Assembly: GCA_017305195.1 (NCBI GenBank)
Contig: JAFKMU010000040.1
Coordinates: 1 to 64,000, forward strand
Reading direction: 5' to 3'
DNA from: Verrucomicrobiota bacterium
GTDB taxonomy: Bacteria > Verrucomicrobiota > Verrucomicrobiia > Chthoniobacterales > Terrimicrobiaceae
DNA length: 64,000 nucleotides
Shown: positions 8,575-16,411 of the stretch, in pieces
Position numbering within the stretch: position 1 is the stretch's first letter
How the letters are laid out: each line of letters starts with the position of its first letter
Program-made: the position numbers and the translations under genes
The notes under the pieces: generated by a model
The model's database searches: none
The model's input: only the letters and a program-made list of their open reading frames with translations
What the model was told of the DNA's origin: nothing

Positions 8575-10628
8575 GCACGTTACTGCCCCCGGATTCCCCG
8601 CTGGCCGAGATGGACTGGATGCCCCGCACCCGGCTCCCCGCCTTGCAGCGCCTCGGCCTCCTCACGCTCGCCGACCTCCTCGGCCACTATCCCCGCCGCT
8701 ACGAGGACCGGACCCGGTTTGACCGGTTCCCCGACCAGGAGCAATCCGCCGCCGTGTGCCTGCATGGCATGGTCGCCCGCACGGCAATGAAGTTCCTGCC
8801 CGGTCGCCGCCGGATGTTTGAGGTGGTCATGGAGAATACCGCCGGGGGCATCCTCGGCCAGCCAATCACCTGCCGGTGGTTCAACATGCAGTTCGTGCAG
8901 AAGATGATCATGCAGGGCGACGAGATCGTCGTCTACGGACGCCCGAAAAAGCGCGGACGCCTCATCGTGATCGACCACCCGGAGTTTGAGGTCATCGACG
9001 AGGAGGCCGCACAGTCCGTCCACATGCGCGACATCACGCCGGTCTACCCTGCGGGGGACGGCGTGCCGGTGCGCGCCCTGCGCGAGATGATCCATCACGC
9101 GATCGAGAAGACGGATATCGCCGCCATCCCGTCGCTCATTCCCGATGCACGGCATCAGAAGGCCGAAGCGCTTCGCGCCATCCATTTCCCCGAGTCTCGC
9201 GATGCCCTCACGACCGCCCGCGACTTCCTCGTGCGGGAGGAGTTTTTCGCCATTCAGCTGCTCATCCAGGCCCGCCGTTCCGAGTGGCTTCACCTTCCCG
9301 GCACGGCCAAGCGCTCCGAGGGCAGGCTCCTCGGCCAGCTGCTGGACAGTCTCCCCTTCCCCCTCACCGGATCCCAAAGCAAGGTCATCGAGGAAATCCG
9401 ACTCGACCTCGCCTCGCCCCGCCGCATGAACCGGCTCCTCCAGGGGGACGTGGGAGCAGGCAAGACCCTCGTCGCCCTCGCCGCGATGCTGCACACCGTC
9501 GAGGCGGGCTGGCAGGCCGCCATCATGGCGCCCACGCAGATCCTCGCCGAGCAGCATTACCTCGGCTTCCAGCGTCTCCTCGCGCCCATCGGCATCGAGG
9601 TCGTCCTGCGCACGGGATCGCGAAAGGAAGAGGCAAAACCCTTGCCGCTCTTTGGCGAGAAACCCACCATCGTCGTCGGCACACACGCCCTGCTCTACGA
9701 GGGCAGCGAGTTCAACCGCCTCGGCCTCGTCGTCATCGACGAGCAGCACAAATTCGGCGTCCTCCAGCGGGCGCGCCTCATCGGGCGCGGCGACACTCCC
9801 GATGTCCTCGTAATGACCGCCACGCCGATTCCCCGCACACTCACGCAGACGCTTTACGGGGATCTGGATGTTTCCATCCTTACCGACAAGCCGGCCAATC
9901 GCGGCGTCATCCAGACCGTCGCCCGCCCGTCCACCAAGATGCCTGATGTCGTCGAGTTTGCCCGCAAGCACCTCGGCAATGGCCGCCAAGCGTATGTCGT
10001 TTACCCGCTCGTCGAGGAGTCCGACAAATTGTCCGCCAAGGCCGCGACCGTGGAGATCGAGCGCTGGCAATCGCTGCTCGCCCCCGCCGAGGTCGCTCTC
10101 CTCCATGGCCGCATGGCTCCGGAGGAAAAGGAGACCATCATGGCCAGTTTCCGCGAGGGCCGCACCAAGGTGCTCATCGCCACCACCGTCATCGAGGTCG
10201 GCGTCGACGTTCCGAATGCCAACATGATGATCGTCGAAAACGCGGAGCGCTTCGGCCTGGCCCAGCTCCACCAGTTGCGCGGACGCATCGGGCGCGGCGA
10301 ACACAAGTCGTATTGCATCCTCCTCCACGATCCCAAGGCTCCCGAGGACGCCCTGGAAAAACTTCACGTGCTGGAGCAAACCAGCGACGGATTTGTCATC
10401 GCGGAGGCCGATCTGCGCCTGCGCGGCCCGGGCGACCTGCTCGGCACCGCCCAGACCGGCCTGCCGCCGGTGAAGATCGGCGACATTTTTCAGGATCGCC
10501 AGATCATGGACGAAGCCCGCGCCGCCGCGGAAAAACTCTTTTCCGAGGATCCCGGGCTGGAACGGCACCCGCAACTCGCCTCCCATATCGCGAGGCATTC
10601 CCGCCGCCTTGCCGCAATCTCCGGCTAG
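8571..10628 (+). CDS. recG: ATP-dependent DNA helicase RecG
   Basis: RecG reverses stalled replication forks and branch-migrates Holliday junctions. The 685-residue product shows an N-terminal wedge/OB region (LADLLGHYPRRYEDR), Walker A GDVGAGKT (292-299), the DEQH box VVIDEQHKFG, MTATPIPRTL and motif VI QLRGRIGRGEH. I chose the TTG at 8571, which overlaps the recJ stop as TTGA, because the following residues DSPLAEMDWMP align with the conserved start of RecG wedge domains. An ATG at 8610 would delete that block. With TTG the length equals the family norm (about 690). Tight coupling to recJ suggests a small repair operon. There is no SD before the TTG, so translation probably depends on ribosomes finishing recJ. 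Confidence 0.95.
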   Translation: MSTLLPPDSPLAEMDWMPRTRLPALQRLGLLTLADLLGHYPRRYEDRTRFDRFPDQEQSAAVCLHGMVARTAMKFLPGRRRMFEVVMENTAGGILGQPITCRWFNMQFVQKMIMQGDEIVVYGRPKKRGRLIVIDHPEFEVIDEEAAQSVHMRDITPVYPAGDGVPVRALREMIHHAIEKTDIAAIPSLIPDARHQKAEALRAIHFPESRDALTTARDFLVREEFFAIQLLIQARRSEWLHLPGTAKRSEGRLLGQLLDSLPFPLTGSQSKVIEEIRLDLASPRRMNRLLQGDVGAGKTLVALAAMLHTVEAGWQAAIMAPTQILAEQHYLGFQRLLAPIGIEVVLRTGSRKEEAKPLPLFGEKPTIVVGTHALLYEGSEFNRLGLVVIDEQHKFGVLQRARLIGRGDTPDVLVMTATPIPRTLTQTLYGDLDVSILTDKPANRGVIQTVARPSTKMPDVVEFARKHLGNGRQAYVVYPLVEESDKLSAKAATVEIERWQSLLAPAEVALLHGRMAPEEKETIMASFREGRTKVLIATTVIEVGVDVPNANMMIVENAERFGLAQLHQLRGRIGRGEHKSYCILLHDPKAPEDALEKLHVLEQTSDGFVIAEADLRLRGPGDLLGTAQTGLPPVKIGDIFQDRQIMDEARAAAEKLFSEDPGLERHPQLASHIARHSRRLAAISG

Positions 10629-10708
10629 GAAAAGCACACCGACAAACTTTGCTAAGCATTCCAGGGAAAGACTTAGCTGGCTTTCGGGAAAAACTAAGCC
10701 AATAAGGC

Positions 10709-10737
10709 TTGCCATCCCTCCTCCATAACGGACTAAT
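10709..10737 (+). promoter_or_regulatory. Promoter of DUF2167 gene, nearly leaderless
   Basis: TTGCCA (10709-10714), 17 nt, ACTAAT (10732-10737), then 7 nt to the ATG at 10745. The spacing matches the leaderless geometry seen at recJ, and it favours 10745 over the in-frame ATG at 10736, which overlaps the -10 box. Just upstream, GGCTT/AAGCC/GGCTT segments (10679-10710) could form alternative small hairpins. Confidence 0.5.
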
Positions 10738-10744
10738 GCGTCGC

Positions 10745-11620
10745 ATGAAAATCAGCGCTCTGGCCATCGGGATACTCGTGACTGCCTGCGTCTCCGCATG
10801 GTCGGCTCCAGAGGAGCTCACCAAGGAGCGGGCGCAGCAGATCGCCGACAGCCTCAAGTACCAGCATGGCACCGTGGTGCTAAAGAACGGTCTGGCCACG
10901 ATCACCCTGCCGGAAAATCTCGCGTTCCTCGACGCCGCCGGTGCACGGACCGTGCTTTCCACCCTCTGGGGCAATCCCCCGAGCGACGAGGCATTGGGCC
11001 TGATCGTGCCGACCGGCTTCTCGCCCTTCAGCGCATCCTCCTGGGCGGTCGAGATCACTTATGACGAATCGGGCTACGTCAGCGATAAGGACGCCAACAC
11101 CATCAACTACACTTCGCTCCTGAAGCAGATGCAGGAGGGCGTCCGCGAGGTGAACCCCGAGCGCGTCAAGGAGGGCTATCCCGAGATCCAGCTCATCGGC
11201 TGGGCTGCTCCCCCGCGCTATGACGCGGCCTCGCATAAGTTTTACTGGGCCAAGGAGCTCCAGTTCGGCTCCGACGAAGATCACACCCTCAACTACAGCA
11301 TTCGCGTCCTGGGCCGGCGCGGCGTACTTGTCCTGAACGCCATCGCCTCGATGAAGGATCTTCCCCAGATCGAAAAGGACATTCCGGAAATCATCTCGGC
11401 GGTAAACTTCGACGAGGGCCATCGCTACGCGGACTTCAACCCTTCCGTGGACAAGGTGGCGGGATATGGCCTCGCCGCGCTGGTCGCCGGGGGCGTCGCC
11501 GCCAAGGCGGGACTGTTCAAGGGCTTGATCGCCGTGCTGATCGCGGGCAAGAAGTTTGTCATCGCCGGGGCGATCGCGCTTTTCGCGTTGCTCTCCCGCC
11601 TCTTCAAGCGCAAGGCGTAG
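10745..11620 (+). CDS. DUF2167 family membrane protein
   Basis: The 291-residue protein has a signal peptide (MKISALAIGILVTACVSAWS), a soluble domain of about 190 residues and a C-terminal hydrophobic hairpin (about residues 240-285) ending in the basic tail RLFKRKA. The body contains the DUF2167 pattern: VVLKNGLATITLPENLAFLD, ALGLIVPTGFSP, WAVEITYDESGYVSDKDA and LIGWAAPPRYDAASHKFYWA. The family is widespread in Gram-negative bacteria and its role is not established; envelope location is inferred. Start 10745 is chosen from the signal peptide and the promoter position; 10736 would add three residues. The next gene, a site-2 protease, begins 15 nt downstream and is likely co-transcribed. Confidence 0.85.
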   Translation: MKISALAIGILVTACVSAWSAPEELTKERAQQIADSLKYQHGTVVLKNGLATITLPENLAFLDAAGARTVLSTLWGNPPSDEALGLIVPTGFSPFSASSWAVEITYDESGYVSDKDANTINYTSLLKQMQEGVREVNPERVKEGYPEIQLIGWAAPPRYDAASHKFYWAKELQFGSDEDHTLNYSIRVLGRRGVLVLNAIASMKDLPQIEKDIPEIISAVNFDEGHRYADFNPSVDKVAGYGLAALVAGGVAAKAGLFKGLIAVLIAGKKFVIAGAIALFALLSRLFKRKA

Positions 11621-11635
11621 GCCGGATTCCTTCCC

Positions 11636-12328
11636 GTGTCCGACAGCACGCTCTTCGACCTTCTCTCCTGGTATCTCGTCTTCCTTTTCTCCCTCGTCCT
11701 GCACGAGGCGAGCCATGCCTGGGCGGCGTGGAAAATGGGCGATCCCACCGCGCATAGCGGCGGCCAGGTTTCGCTGGACCCCACGCCGCACATCAAGAGG
11801 GAACCCATCGGCATGGTCGTCCTGCCGCTCGTCACATTTTTCAGCAACGGCTGGATGATCGGATGGGCCAGCGCACCCTACAACCGCCAGTGGGCCGACC
11901 GGTTCCCCAAACGGGCCGCGATCATGGCCCTGGCCGGGCCGGCAGCCAACCTCGCCATCGTCGCGGTCGCGTTCGCCGTGATCAAGGCAGGCGTGGCTAC
12001 AGGCTTTCTCGCCTTCTCCACCTCCCTCGACTTTGAGAGAATCGTCGTGGGAACCGGCTCCGACTGGGCGTATATCGCCGCCCGGTTCCTTAGCATTGCC
12101 TTCTCCCTGAATGTCATCCTCTTTGCTTTCAATCTTCTGCCCGTCCCTCCCCTGGACGGGAGTTCGATCATCAAGCTCATCCTGCCTGCGTCCGTTCTTC
12201 CCGGCTACAATCGGCTGATCTCCGCTCCCGGCATGGCGCTCATCGGATTACTTGCCGCATGGTATGTTTTCCCCCATATCGGTGGTCCGTTGCTCCGGGC
12301 CAGCCTGACGGCTCTCGGCGCTTACTAG
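11636..12328 (+). CDS. Site-2 protease family (M50) membrane metalloprotease
   Basis: This 230-residue multi-pass protein carries the zinc motif HEASH at 23-27 inside the first membrane helix and the second M50 signature NLLPVPPLDGSSI in a later helix, where Asp is the third zinc ligand. These belong to the compact, PDZ-less branch of site-2 proteases related to SpoIVFB. Such enzymes cut transmembrane segments; the substrate here is unknown. The start is GTG at 11636, with residues SDSTLFDLLSWYL leading into the first helix. It follows the DUF2167 gene by 15 nt and is followed 14 nt later by a CBM9-like gene, so the three could form one unit. Confidence 0.9.
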   Translation: MSDSTLFDLLSWYLVFLFSLVLHEASHAWAAWKMGDPTAHSGGQVSLDPTPHIKREPIGMVVLPLVTFFSNGWMIGWASAPYNRQWADRFPKRAAIMALAGPAANLAIVAVAFAVIKAGVATGFLAFSTSLDFERIVVGTGSDWAYIAARFLSIAFSLNVILFAFNLLPVPPLDGSSIIKLILPASVLPGYNRLISAPGMALIGLLAAWYVFPHIGGPLLRASLTALGAY

Positions 12329-12342
12329 ATCACGCCACCCGA

Positions 12343-12969
12343 ATGCTTCACGCATACCGCCTGCCTGTTTCGCCATCGTCCGTACTCGAATGGTCCGACC
12401 TCCCGGAGGAGGCGGAGCGGCGGTGCTCGCTTCCGCTGCATTATGTCGCCGGCCCGGAGCAGGCCTTCCGCCCCGGCGAGGTATCCGTCTGGTGGACAAA
12501 CGAAGCCCTCTGGCTTTCGGCGAGGCTCCAGGACGACGAACCGATCTGCTCCGCCCGGGAGGACTATGAGCCGCTCTGGCAACTCGGTGATGTCTTCGAG
12601 ACCTTCCTCAAGGTCGCTCCGTCTGAAGAGTATCTCGAACTGCACGTTTCCCCCACCGCGCACCGGCTCCAGCTTCGTTTTCCCAATGCCTCAGCCATTG
12701 CCCAGATCCGGGCTTCTCGTCTCCCGATCGACGACTTCCTCGTGAAAAATCCTCTTTTCGACTTCCTCGTCCGACCGATTCCCAGCGGATGGCAGGTTCT
12801 TTCCCGCATCCCCCACCCTGGCCTCGTCGAGGGAGCCATGATCCTGCTCTCATGCAGCCGGTACGATGCAGGGCCGGATCGTGATCCCGTCCTGTCCTCC
12901 ACCTCGCGCCATACCGAGGTAAATTTCCACCGGCAGCAGGACTGGACGCCCATCACCCTGGCCGTCTAG
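12343..12969 (+). CDS. CBM9-like (carbohydrate-binding family 9) domain protein
   Basis: The 208-residue product has no signal peptide. It shows the pattern of CBM9-like/DUF1083 domains: VSVWWTNEALWLSARLQDD, LWQLGDVFETFLKV, EYLELHVSP and a conserved C-terminal strand pair. In other proteins this fold binds sugars or cytochrome-linked partners; here it stands alone, so the ligand is unknown. The ATG at 12343 follows the protease stop by 14 nt and no clear SD is present. Function is inferred from the fold pattern only, and cytoplasmic location is inferred from the missing signal sequence. Confidence 0.7.
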   Translation: MLHAYRLPVSPSSVLEWSDLPEEAERRCSLPLHYVAGPEQAFRPGEVSVWWTNEALWLSARLQDDEPICSAREDYEPLWQLGDVFETFLKVAPSEEYLELHVSPTAHRLQLRFPNASAIAQIRASRLPIDDFLVKNPLFDFLVRPIPSGWQVLSRIPHPGLVEGAMILLSCSRYDAGPDRDPVLSSTSRHTEVNFHRQQDWTPITLAV

Positions 12970-12991
12970 TTCCTTCAGTTCGACTTTCCTC

Positions 12992-13020
12992 TTGCCCAAT
13001 CCCCGCCAAACCCGTTGATT
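12992..13020 (+). promoter_or_regulatory. Possible promoter of the NtrC-type gene
   Basis: TTGCCC (12992-12997), 17 nt, TTGATT (13015-13020) lies 8 nt before the ATG at 13029. The -10 match is only 3 of 6, but the geometry repeats that of other genes in the window. Confidence 0.35.
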
Positions 13021-13028
13021 GCGCCAAT

Positions 13029-14411
13029 ATGGCACGGCGAGGCACCCTGCTTATTGTTGACGACGAGAAAAACACCCGCGATGGCCTGCGGGTGGCGCTC
13101 GAGGATACCTTCGAGGTCTATGTCGCGGGCGACATCGCCGGAGCCATGTCGATCCTGGAAACCGATCCGGCTGACGTACTGATCACCGACCTTCGTCTCG
13201 GCGGCGAGGACGGCATGGCCCTCATCGAGAAAGCCCTCAAGCTTCCCAAGCCGCCCGTCTGCATCATGATGACGGCCTATGGCTCAGTCGACACCGCAGT
13301 CGAGGCCATGCGCCGGGGCGCCTATGACTTTGTGACCAAGCCGGTCAACATCGACCGTCTGGAGATCCTCATCCAACGTGCTCTGCGTGAGCGGGATACG
13401 CGCAAGGAAAACGAGGAGCTCCGCCAGCAGGTCGAGAAGCGCACAGGACTCGAAAACATGATCGGGCAATCCACCGCGATGGTCGAGGTCTTCGAAACGA
13501 TCAAGCAGGTCGCTCCCTCCCGCGCCACGGTCCTCATCCAGGGAGAAACCGGCACGGGAAAGGAACTCGCCGCCCGGGCCATTCACCAGCTAAGTCCTCG
13601 CGCAGGTAAAAAATTCGTCACAGTCCACTGCAAGGCATTCTCATCGCAACTCCTTGAAAGCGAGTTATTTGGTCATGAGAAAGGCGCTTTCACCGGTGCG
13701 TTCGAACGGCGCATCGGGCGCTTCGAGCAGGCCAGCGGCGGCACACTCTTCCTCGACGAAATCGGGGAAATCGACGAGAATACCCAGGTGAAGATCCTGC
13801 GCGCCATCGGCGAACGCACCTTTGAACGCGTCGGTGGCAACCAGACCATTCAAACTGACGTCCGTCTCGTGGCCGCGACCAATAAGGATCTCGCCAAGCT
13901 CGTCTCCGAGGGAAAATTCCGCGACGACCTCTATTTCCGCCTCAACGTCGTGCAGCTCACGATGCCTCCCCTGCGCTCACGCAAGGAGGATATCCCCCTC
14001 CTGGCCCAATCCTTCCTCAAGGAATCCGCCAGGGAAAACGGCAAACCCTTCCGGGATCTTTCCCCCGAAGCAGCCGCCTGCATCATTCACTACGACTGGC
14101 CGGGCAATGTCCGCGAACTCCGCGCCGCCGTGGAACACGCCGTCGTTATGTGCGGCACCCCCCGTATCGGCGTACGGGACTTGCCCGCCTCGGTAAGGCA
14201 GGGAATTCCCTCGATTATGCCTTTGGTCGAACAGCCTCATGCATCTGGTCGATTAAATTTGCACCAAACCGAACAGGCACTTATTTTCCGCGCTCTGGAA
14301 GAGTGCGGCGGCAATCGGACCGAAGCAGCCAGGCGGCTGGGAATCAGCCGCCGAACGCTTCATCGAAGGCTGCGCGACCTGAAAATTACCAACCCACCGA
14401 CGACCCAATAG
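13029..14411 (+). CDS. Sigma-54-dependent response regulator, NtrC family
   Basis: The 460-residue protein has three domains in order. The receiver domain (1-120) has DDE at 11-13, phospho-acceptor Asp54, the Thr in MMTAYGS and Lys in FVTKPVN. The AAA+ sigma-54 interaction domain (about 140-380) has Walker A GETGTGKE (172-179), the GAFTGA loop (219-224) and GGTLFLDEIGE. The C-terminal Fis-type helix-turn-helix has NRTEAARRLGISRRTLHRRL. It therefore activates sigma-54 promoters after phosphorylation. No histidine kinase lies nearby, so its partner and signal are unknown. The intact GAFTGA loop indicates a true activator. Targets cannot be inferred; no convincing -24/-12 promoter was found close by. 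Confidence 0.95.
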   Translation: MARRGTLLIVDDEKNTRDGLRVALEDTFEVYVAGDIAGAMSILETDPADVLITDLRLGGEDGMALIEKALKLPKPPVCIMMTAYGSVDTAVEAMRRGAYDFVTKPVNIDRLEILIQRALRERDTRKENEELRQQVEKRTGLENMIGQSTAMVEVFETIKQVAPSRATVLIQGETGTGKELAARAIHQLSPRAGKKFVTVHCKAFSSQLLESELFGHEKGAFTGAFERRIGRFEQASGGTLFLDEIGEIDENTQVKILRAIGERTFERVGGNQTIQTDVRLVAATNKDLAKLVSEGKFRDDLYFRLNVVQLTMPPLRSRKEDIPLLAQSFLKESARENGKPFRDLSPEAAACIIHYDWPGNVRELRAAVEHAVVMCGTPRIGVRDLPASVRQGIPSIMPLVEQPHASGRLNLHQTEQALIFRALEECGGNRTEAARRLGISRRTLHRRLRDLKITNPPTTQ

Positions 14412-14420
14412 CCCCATCCT

Positions 14421-16163
14421 ATGGCCTCCGGCGACGTACAAGTCCAATCCGCAGTGCACTCCCTCGACCAAGGCTTGTTTGCCTTGCTCATCAAGGGCGG
14501 CACGATTGCCGTGCTCGTGATTTTTGTCTCCCTCCTGTACCTCTTCGTACAGTTCAAGGGTCTCTCCAACCCCAGTGCAATGGACCAGGCGCAGATCGCC
14601 CGCAACCTTGCCTCGGGAAAGGGATACACCACCGGAACCATCCGCCCGGCGGCTCTCGCGATGTACAAGAATCATCTCAGCGAGCCGGTCGACCAGATCG
14701 ACCTCAACCGATTCCCGGACTTCTATCAGGCGCCGCTGAATCCCTGGATCAACTCTTTCGCACTTCGTCTCATCAAGGGCAGTTGGAAGATGTCGCCGAC
14801 ACAGATCCCCTACTCGGGCGACCGCATGGTGGCAGCCACGGCGATGATCACGTTCCTGCTCGCCATTGGCGTCTGGTTTTTCGTCATCCAGAGGCTGTTT
14901 GACACGAAACTGGCTTTCTTCGCCATCATGGCCGCAGTGGTGACCGATCTGCTCTGGCAGTTCTCCTTGAGCGGCCTGCCCCAAATGCTGGTGCTGCTCC
15001 TCTTCGGCCTCGCCAGCCTGGCCACCCTGCTGGCAATGGAAGCCGCCGAAAACGACCAATTTACCCACACGCTGGGCTGGCTGGTCGGAGCGGGTGCGCT
15101 CTTTGGCCTCATGACGCTGGCTCATGGGCTGTCCTTCTGGCTCTTCGCGGGATGGGCGGTCTTCGCCGCCATTTACTTCCGTCCCCGCGGTCTCGCCTTC
15201 CTCGCCGCCCTGGCGGCCTTTCTCGTCATCGTCACGCCATGGATGGTCCGCACCTATCAGGTCTGCGGCAATCCGTTGGGACTCGGCTTCTACGAGGCGT
15301 TTTTTGAGGAAAATCCGACCGAGGGCTACCAGCGCGCCTCGGAGCTTACCCTCGGCGGCTCCGGCATCAGCATCCAGGGCAAGGTTCGCGCCAATCTTGT
15401 CCGCCAGCTCGAAGGGCTCTTCGGCCTCATCGGCCTGAATATCGCGGCGGGCTCGTTCTTCCTCGCGCTTTTCCATCGCTTCCGCTCGCACAAAGCAGCC
15501 ATGTTCAAGTGGTGCATTCTCGCCATGTGGGTCTCCGCGGTGTTCGGGATGAGCCTCTACCGGGGCTATAGCGCGATGTCGGAAAATCAGTTTCACGTGG
15601 TTTTCATCCCTATATTCGTCGCGTTTGGCTTCGCCTTCCTGCTGGTGCTCTGGAATCGCCTGGAGTTTGGCGGAGCCCTGTTCCGCGTGATATTTATCTG
15701 CACGGTGATCTTTCTGTGCGGTCTTCCGCTCCTGATGACGCTTTTCGCCGGGCAGCAGGGCCGCATCCAGTGGCCGCCTTATGTTCCTCCGGTCATCGGA
15801 ATGCTCGGGGAGTGGTTTGATGAGGACGAGGCCATCTGCTCCGACATGCCATGGGCCGTCGCCTGGTACGCCCAGCGCCCCTCTCTGCTCATGCCCAAGA
15901 GCATTCGCGAATTCAACCGCATTCACGATTACAATGAGACGAAGCAGCCCATCAATGGGCTCTTCCTCACTCCGATCACCGGCAACCAGCGTCTGTTTGC
16001 CGATATTTACAAGGGCAGCCTCAAGGACTGGGCGCCGCTCATCACGCGTCCGCCCAAGGTCGACGGCTTCCCGCTGACCTCGTACACCGCTCTGCCCATC
16101 GAGGCCGAGTGCATCATCTTCGCGGACCGCGACCGGTGGAGTCAGCCTCGGAGCAATCAGTGA
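14421..16163 (+). CDS. Membrane glycosyltransferase, GT39/ArnT-like
   Basis: This 580-residue protein has about a dozen predicted transmembrane segments, from residue 22 onward, with a large first periplasmic loop (about residues 50-110). That loop contains SGKGYTTGTIRP and the acidic residues expected near the active site of PMT/ArnT-type enzymes. These GT-C enzymes transfer sugars from polyprenyl-phosphate carriers to acceptors on the outer face of the inner membrane. The donor and acceptor are unknown. No catalytic DxD or ExD motif is obvious, so the family call is moderate. It starts 9 nt after the regulator stop and its TGA overlaps the GTG of xseB (GTGA), so it is translationally coupled to xseB and dxs. 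Confidence 0.65.
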   Translation: MASGDVQVQSAVHSLDQGLFALLIKGGTIAVLVIFVSLLYLFVQFKGLSNPSAMDQAQIARNLASGKGYTTGTIRPAALAMYKNHLSEPVDQIDLNRFPDFYQAPLNPWINSFALRLIKGSWKMSPTQIPYSGDRMVAATAMITFLLAIGVWFFVIQRLFDTKLAFFAIMAAVVTDLLWQFSLSGLPQMLVLLLFGLASLATLLAMEAAENDQFTHTLGWLVGAGALFGLMTLAHGLSFWLFAGWAVFAAIYFRPRGLAFLAALAAFLVIVTPWMVRTYQVCGNPLGLGFYEAFFEENPTEGYQRASELTLGGSGISIQGKVRANLVRQLEGLFGLIGLNIAAGSFFLALFHRFRSHKAAMFKWCILAMWVSAVFGMSLYRGYSAMSENQFHVVFIPIFVAFGFAFLLVLWNRLEFGGALFRVIFICTVIFLCGLPLLMTLFAGQQGRIQWPPYVPPVIGMLGEWFDEDEAICSDMPWAVAWYAQRPSLLMPKSIREFNRIHDYNETKQPINGLFLTPITGNQRLFADIYKGSLKDWAPLITRPPKVDGFPLTSYTALPIEAECIIFADRDRWSQPRSNQ

Positions 16164-16411
16164 GCCAGCAGCAAACAGGCTCAACCTCCGTCGAGGAGGC
16201 CATGCAGAAGCTCGAAGCCCTCGTCGGCGAGATGGAATCCGGGAAACTCCCTCTGGAGAAGCTACTTGCGCACTACGAGGAAGGCGTCTCGCTCGTAAAA
16301 CTTTGTCAGGAAAGACTCGACGCCGCAGAGGAAAAGATTCAAATCATCAAGCGAAATGCCTCCGGCCCCGCCGGACTTGACGATTTCCATTCGTATCCCA
16401 ATGAATCATAA
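16160..16411 (+). CDS. xseB: Exodeoxyribonuclease VII small subunit
   Basis: The 83-residue protein contains the XseB pattern VEEAMQKLEALVGEMESGKL and LEKLLAHYEEGVSLVKLCQE, a helical hairpin that binds the large subunit XseA. With XseA it forms the nuclease that degrades single-stranded DNA from both ends. The GTG start at 16160 overlaps the preceding stop. Its own stop lies 11 nt inside dxs, so translation of the two is coupled. The xseB-dxs order is common in bacteria. The large subunit gene xseA is in this window too, but about 16 kb away at 32650. Confidence 0.93.
   Translation: MSQQQTGSTSVEEAMQKLEALVGEMESGKLPLEKLLAHYEEGVSLVKLCQERLDAAEEKIQIIKRNASGPAGLDDFHSYPNES

Noticed and set aside
8580..10715. 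A 711-codon open frame on the minus strand across recG
   Set aside because: Same cause as above; recG has all helicase motifs and the antisense product has no recognisable domain.
13020..13050. A sigma-54 -24/-12 promoter at TGGCAC in the start of the NtrC-type gene
   Set aside because: The GG to GC spacing is 9 nt instead of 10 and the site lies within the coding sequence.
14253..16184. A 643-codon open frame on the minus strand across the glycosyltransferase gene
   Set aside because: The plus-strand product has clear membrane helices and is coupled to its neighbours; the antisense product is a charged low-complexity sequence.
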